Assembly: GCA_029935375.1 (NCBI GenBank)
Contig: JAOZKL010000056.1
Span: 1-5,593, forward strand
DNA length: 5,593 bases
Source of the DNA: Patescibacteria group bacterium
GTDB lineage: Bacteria > Patescibacteriota > JACMRA01
Reading direction: 5' to 3'
Shown: positions 5,299 to 5,593 of the stretch, piece after piece
Numbering within the stretch: position 1 is the stretch's first letter
Layout: each line of letters starts with the position of its first letter
The notes under the pieces: generated by a model
The model's input: the letters and a program-made list of their open reading frames with translations, nothing else
Told to the model about the DNA's origin: nothing
Database searches by the model: none
Made by a program: the position numbers and the translations under genes

Positions 5299-5465
5299 GT
5301 CATCCCGCATTTTTCCATTGTCATCCCGCACTGGATGCGGGATCCAGTGTTCTCTGTTGTCATGCCCGCGAAGGCGGGTATCCACGGCTTGCAAGTCTAA
5401 TTTGGACGATGAAATAAATTCGGAAAACAAAACAATGGCGAGACAGGCTCGCCTCTACGAAAGGC
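5299..5465 (+). repeat. Palindromic repeat unit, copy 1 of a 167-bp tandem duplication
   Basis: This unit contains a half-site (GTCATCCCGCA at 5299), a full hairpin ATCCCGCA/TGCGGGAT (5323-5343), a second hairpin ATGCCCGC/GCGGGTAT (5362-5381) and the GAGACAGGCTCGCCTCTAC segment at 5440-5458. The first hairpin overlaps another perfect one, CACTGGAT/ATCCAGTG (5329-5349), so two structures exclude each other. Bases 5299-5392 match copy 2 with one mismatch (5310). A degenerate half-site precedes it near 5282. No gene is present from 5253 to the window end. The motif set is that of the 2846-2954 element, but the two hairpins here are in direct orientation. Confidence 0.75.
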
Positions 5466-5593
5466 GTCATCCCGCACTTTTCCATTGTCATCCCGCACTG
5501 GATGCGGGATCCAGTGTTCTCTGTTGTCATGCCCGCGAAGGCGGGTATCCACGGCTTGCCAAATAATATTTTACAGTGAAATAAGTTCGGCAA
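5466..5593 (+). repeat. Palindromic repeat unit, copy 2 (cut by window edge)
   Basis: Positions 5466-5559 repeat 5299-5392 at an offset of exactly 167 bases with one difference. The next stretch is diverged but still aligned at the same offset: GAAATAAGTTCGG at 5578-5590 against GAAATAAATTCGG at 5411-5423. The unit is incomplete because the window stops, so further copies may follow. The near-identity of the first 94 bases indicates a recent duplication. Confidence 0.75.

Noticed and set aside
5233..5593. Open frames on both strands across the right repeat cluster
   Set aside because: Same repeat-derived translations, and two are cut by the duplication. They carry no domain and start inside rnhB or in repeats.

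Overview
The window is AT-rich bacterial DNA of compact, Patescibacteria (CPR)-like character. That placement is an inference from gene content and style: small or reduced versions of ComF, a SIMPL-domain protein and SufD, tightly overlapping genes, weak Shine-Dalgarno signals and mostly TAG/TAA stops. No rRNA, tRNA or CRISPR array is visible.

Layout. (1) Positions 1-440: the last codons of a possible upstream gene with a CxxC pair, a repeated TTGTAT/ATACAA site that looks like an operator, and a small XRE-type HTH regulator on the + strand. (2) Positions 460-1064, minus strand: a 189-codon gene that an ordinary ORF search misses because it contains four in-frame TGA codons. Read through, it is a ClpP-like (S14/clan SK) serine protease. 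One TGA falls on the first glycine of the conserved GGSV oxyanion motif, so UGA is best read as glycine, as in genetic code 25 of Absconditabacteria (SR1)/Gracilibacteria. (3) Positions 1119-2660, minus strand: a SIMPL/DUF541 membrane-anchored protein followed directly by a ComF-family phosphoribosyltransferase, probably one transcript that runs on toward the protease gene. (4) Positions 2739-3244: a non-coding interval with degenerate palindromic half-sites, a REPIN/MITE-like element, a long hairpin and a likely promoter. (5) Positions 3245-5252, plus strand: overlapping genes for SufC, a short SufD-like protein and ribonuclease HII. (6) Positions 5282-5593: a second palindrome cluster containing a 167-bp tandem duplication that reaches the window edge.

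SufC and the SufD-like protein would act together in Fe-S cluster assembly. RNase HII is co-transcribed with them but does a separate job in genome maintenance. The most unusual point is the contrast in coding: four UGA sense codons in the protease gene, against none in the six other complete genes (67 glycines, 7 tryptophans, all GGN or TGG). This suggests either a gene recently acquired from a UGA-recoded bacterium or phage, or a recoded host that uses UGA very unevenly.
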